Shown here: in pieces, positions 18,275 through 21,403 of the stretch
Layout: the number at the start of each line of letters is the position of its first letter
How positions within the stretch are numbered: position 1 is the first letter of the stretch
Source: Gryganskiella cystojenkinii
Lineage: Eukaryota; Mortierellomycota; Mortierellomycetes; Mortierellales; Mortierellaceae
DNA: 21,403 nt
Assembly: GCA_015852425.1 (NCBI GenBank)
Contig: JAAAIG010000479.1
Span: 1-21,403, forward strand
Direction: 5' to 3'
Position numbers and translations under genes: made by a program
The notes under the pieces: model-generated
What the model was told of the DNA's origin: nothing
The model's input: only the letters and a program-made list of their open reading frames with translations
Databases searched by the model: none

Positions 18275-18328
18275 CTTGATCACATGATTCTGCCAATCAA
18301 ATATCGCTTTTGAACCAAGGTCATTTAC

Positions 18329-18364
18329 CATCACGTGACTACAGATCAGGTCACATCACGTGAC
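18329..18364. promoter_or_regulatory. Duplicated CACGTG E-box
   Basis: The 11-mer CATCACGTGAC occurs twice, at 18329-18339 and 18354-18364, with start points 25 bp apart. Each contains the bHLH core CACGTG in the extended TCACGTGA context used by Cbf1/USF-type factors. A weaker CACATG is at 18280-18285 and a CCAAT at 18293-18297. The target is unclear: the tRNA lies to the left and no recognisable gene lies to the right. Confidence 0.5.
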
Positions 18365-20671
18365 ATTTATTTTTTTATTCGAGACGCGCTCTGGAATCTG
18401 GACCTGGGTCTCATCCCTCCACCAAGATACCGCCTCCTCTCCAAGATCGTTGTCAAGAAGCGAATAATAAACAATCGACATGAAGTTGTGAAAGACCCTC
18501 GGGTTTCAAAAAAAAAAGATACCTTAGAACTGACTGAGAACGCTTCCAGATGACTGGTCAAACCTTTTTATTTTGTTGCCCAGGATAATCAAAGGTCAAG
18601 CCGCTTTGAACTGTGAAAGCTGGGTGGTATTCCCAAGCTCATGCTATGCTTTTAGTTGGCAGTTCAATATTGCAATACTAAAAAAGTAATTTCAAGGTGC
18701 AAATAAAAGACTCGCACTCCGCTGTACGCAGGCAAAAACTTGGGAGGTATTTCGACCTCTTCATCTCTCATACCCTCCACACTTTTGTCACAAAAAGGAC
18801 GATCTGCCCAGCGCACAAAGAAAAGAGGCGCGAATTTCTCGGTATCGTCCTGTCTGTGAAAAAAAAAAGAAACTTCTTTGGTCCGAGGTTTCACCTGTGC
18901 CTTTATTTTGTAAAACATTTCTTCCCAAGATCGCCTTCATATGTCTTTACCCCAGCCCAGGCAATTCACAAGGAATGTTGTTGAAACATGATCACACATA
19001 GAAAATACACCGTGCGTTCACTCGTTTCCCGTTTTGCATTCGGTACTGTACAGTAATAGGTAGAAGCAAAGTGCAGCAGGGAGGATCTAGAAACTCGAGA
19101 GACCGTCATTTTCATCCGTACAACTCTCCCTTTCCTTTCTTTCGGCAAATATATTTGCTCTCAAAAAACTAAAATGGTGTAAAAGTTGAACTCTGGAAGA
19201 AGTATTGGCAGCAGGGGTCAGAATCGCGCAAAAAACCGTATTTTTTATGAGCAAAGCGCATGGCATGAACCAAGGGACGACGAAGGTCTGAGACTTTCAT
19301 TTAGATCTCTCCGCTCTCGATTGTTGCCTACTTTCTCCCGCTTTTTGCGTCAAGGAGGATGCCCGCAAGTCCGCAACTTCCAATGGAGAAGAAATCGTCC
19401 AAAGAGGCGCTATATCCCCGCTATAAAAAGTCAGCTCTGACCAATTAAGAAGTCTACAAAGACAGATCATTTGATATTGCTTTGTACTTGTTATTTGCTC
19501 CCGCCCAATGGCAGCAATGACTCTTTAACCGTGCGAGTGCCCGCTGCAAAAAAAAATCTCATTCGAGTCAAAAAGCCAGGGACAGGGGTTGAATTTTGAA
19601 GCAACAGGAACTTGCAGGGGGAAAAGAAGGCAGGAGTCTCAGTTAGTATTAAAATGGAGAAACGGGACTTTCATTTTCCCTTTCGCGGACAGCAAAGGAA
19701 GAAGGACAGAAACTCAGTGTTTCTCTGTCCGTTCGTCATCGTGTTTGTTTTTTTTGATCGAGCCATATCATGGTGGAAAAAAAAAGAAAGTGGGAAAGAA
19801 ACGGGGATGACCAAGATGGAACACTACTCACGGTTCATTTTCTTGTTATCTTCTTGAGAGCTATTTTAATTCACAGCTAGTGCAATTGCTCAATTGTTCG
19901 TTTTTGCGCTAAGCAAACGAAAGGATTCACACTTTGTACAGTACACCTCTCCCCCTAGTCAATCTACTGTCAATTACGACTTTTTTAAAACTTGCGACGA
20001 AATGAAGGGCAAATGGGGTCATAGTGACGGATGATGGTGACAATAGTCAACTTCATCAACGTTCCCATTCAAAACGGATCGTCATTCCGTGTTTTTGAGA
20101 TCAACCAAGCTATTTTTGTTTTCTTTGTTTGTTTGTTTTGTACCCCCTCCCTACTTCCACCCCCCAAAAGCCCAGGATGGGGGTCACTGAAGAGAAACTT
20201 ACCAGCGAAACGCAGTTGAGAGGCTACCCCTTTCCCCTTCCTGCTCCCCCCACCTTCCAGGGTTATCACATAATCTCATTGTCAAGGTCCCATCGAAGAA
20301 TTGTGTATGTTACAAATGATACTCCTTTTTATATATGAAATAGATTACTATTGCTCTACCAAAGGGCTTTTAGGATATTAATGTTGTGTTTGGGAATGGG
20401 TCAGTTAAAGAATTGAAAGAGTGTGAAATAAAGAGAGGTTTCGGTCGTCTTTGAAGCAAGGATGGAAAACTAAACAGTTGAAGGCCAGAAGAACATGCCA
20501 GGTGTGTCCAACAAGGAGCACACCAACCAAGCCTTTCTCCGTGAAGTGTTCCATGATGGCATTGTATTCCCAGTTCAAATAGGGCCTGGGCTCTCCTCTT
20601 TCATTCCGTCAAAACTTGAGGCTCAACAAGGTGATAGATGCTCGATTGAGTTTTCTTGAGTGGCTCAAAAA
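18365..20671. other. Long intergenic region, no gene recognised
   Basis: About 2.3 kb between the E-box pair and the 3' end of the GPI-protein gene. Open frames up to 84-95 codons exist on both strands, but none shows a domain, signal peptide or membrane segment I trust. It contains the perfect 12-bp palindrome TACTGTACAGTA at 19044-19055 and a related GTACAGTAC at 19936-19944. The right end (about 20340-20671) is presumably the 3' UTR of the minus-strand gene. Confidence 0.45.
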
Positions 20672-21244
20672 TTAAAGGAGCAAGAGAGCAGCCGAGCCAA
20701 GGGCAGCGGCGCCGGCAAGAGCGGGGGCAACGACGGAAGCACCGCTGGTGGGCTTGGGAGCAGGGGTGCCGGTGGAGGAGCCGCTGGGAGTAGCGCCGCC
20801 AGCGGGCAAGATCTTGAATGTGCTGGAGTAACTCTGGGGCTGGGTGTTAATGGTGAGAGAGTACTTCTTGTTAGGATCAGCGTCGGCGGGGACCGTCCAG
20901 GTGGGGTTACCCTGGGTGGCGGTCGAGCAGTCAATTGTGGCGATGATGGCGAGGAAGGAGGACGCGTTGGAGTCGGTGGAATCCATGAGCTGGACCTCGG
21001 TCTTGGTAGGGTTGGGCGAGATATGGGTGTTGGGGGCAACACAGGTGTATCTCCAGGAGAAGGTGGCGGTCTGGCCAGCGGTGTAGGTGGTAGTGTTAAG
21101 GACGGGAGCGGTGAACTGGATGTAGTTGCCAGTGGCAGGAGGGGCAGTGGTAGGACCAGTGGTAGGGGCAGAGGAGGAAGCGCTCTGGGCAGAGACGGTG
21201 GCGACGAGGGCCAAAGAGGCAGCGACGATGGACTTGATGAACAT
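20672..21244 (-). CDS. Secreted GPI-anchored Ser/Thr-rich protein, Kre9/Knh1-like domain
   Basis: A 190-residue single-exon gene. Residues 1-19 form a signal peptide (MFIKSIVAASLALVATVSA, cut before Gln20). A Ser/Thr/Pro spacer at 20-40 precedes a beta-rich domain at about 41-146 (YIQFTAPVLNTTTYTAGQTA, FSWRY, Cys68, Cys106, WTVPADADPNKKYSLTI). This fits the Ser-Thr-rich GPI-anchored membrane family with a Kre9/Knh1 N-terminal-like fold. Two possible N-glycosylation sites are Asn50 and Asn93. The C-terminus has a small-residue patch (TSGAS near 167-170) and a hydrophobic tail, as for GPI attachment. It should sit on the plasma membrane or wall surface; the exact role is unknown. Codons strongly favour C in the third position, suggesting high expression. 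The ATG lies in a good CAACAATG context. Confidence 0.88.
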   Translation of the reverse strand: MFIKSIVAASLALVATVSAQSASSSAPTTGPTTAPPATGNYIQFTAPVLNTTTYTAGQTATFSWRYTCVAPNTHISPNPTKTEVQLMDSTDSNASSFLAIIATIDCSTATQGNPTWTVPADADPNKKYSLTINTQPQSYSSTFKILPAGGATPSGSSTGTPAPKPTSGASVVAPALAGAAALGSAALLLL

Positions 21245-21403
21245 TGTTGATGTGTTGTAGGAGGGTGGGTGGGAGGGAATGGAGATGATGATGAGAGAGA
21301 AAAGAAAAAGAAAAAAGAAAAAAAGAGAAGAAAAAGAAGGAAAAGCGCGCGCGGAGAGCGATTTTGTCGTTGATTTTTATGAGGAAGGCTTCATCTGATT
21401 CGC
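21245..21403 (-). promoter_or_regulatory. CT-rich leader of the GPI-protein gene
   Basis: Up to 21391 there is no ATG on the minus strand, while the plus strand has six. At 21290-21345 the minus strand is almost pure C/T, as in other fungal strong promoters and leaders. The promoter itself runs off the window. Confidence 0.5.

Noticed and set aside
20660..21250. 196-codon plus-strand frame, Gly-rich
   Set aside because: It is the exact antisense of the GPI-protein gene; the Gly/Arg-rich composition follows from the GC-rich codon bias of the real gene, and it has no recognisable motif.
1..21403. CRISPR array, insertion sequence, rRNA or snRNA
   Set aside because: No regularly spaced repeats, transposase motifs, terminal inverted repeats with target duplications, or rRNA/U6-like sequences were found by reading both strands.

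Overview
The window reads as nuclear DNA from a filamentous fungus. A homolog of KEI1, the fungus-specific subunit of inositol-phosphorylceramide synthase, is split by four short spliceosomal introns. There is also a Kre9/Knh1-type GPI-anchored wall protein, a very long glutamine-rich GATA factor and a nuclear tRNA-His. The gene style (few short introns, CT-rich leaders, decayed XPG/FEN-like nuclease genes) makes me favour an early-diverging lineage such as Mortierellomycota/Mucoromycota, but that placement is an inference.

Layout: (1) 99-1888 (+) is a graveyard of an XPG/FEN-like nuclease family. It holds an XPG-I-like fragment, acidic linker remnants, a frameshifted conserved segment, and then an XPG-N-like fragment lying downstream of the I-like one. 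(2) 2915-3751 (+) encodes a 278-residue protein with one N-terminal membrane segment; its promoter has TATA, CCAAT and several inverted repeats. (3) On the minus strand follow an arrestin-fold protein (5579-4324, one intron), a 1346-residue tandem-zinc-finger GATA factor (9973-5933) and KEI1 (12830-11511, five exons). (4) 15088-18000 (+) encodes a 970-residue F-box protein. (5) 18203-18274 (-) is tRNA-His(GTG). (6) About 2.4 kb without a recognisable gene carries a duplicated CACGTG site and three copies of a near-palindromic 9-mer. (7) 21244-20672 (-) encodes a secreted, GPI-anchored Ser/Thr-rich protein.

The genes do not form one pathway. They look like ordinary fungal functions: sphingolipid synthesis, transcription control, protein turnover or adaptor function, and wall surface. 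No complete new defence or biosynthetic system is evident. The most unusual parts are the permuted, broken nuclease remnants on the left, the animal-like two-finger spacing of the GATA factor, a GC-AG intron in KEI1, and a consistent strand-specific absence of ATG in the leader in front of each chosen start codon. That last pattern supports the start choices and hints at transcription start positions.
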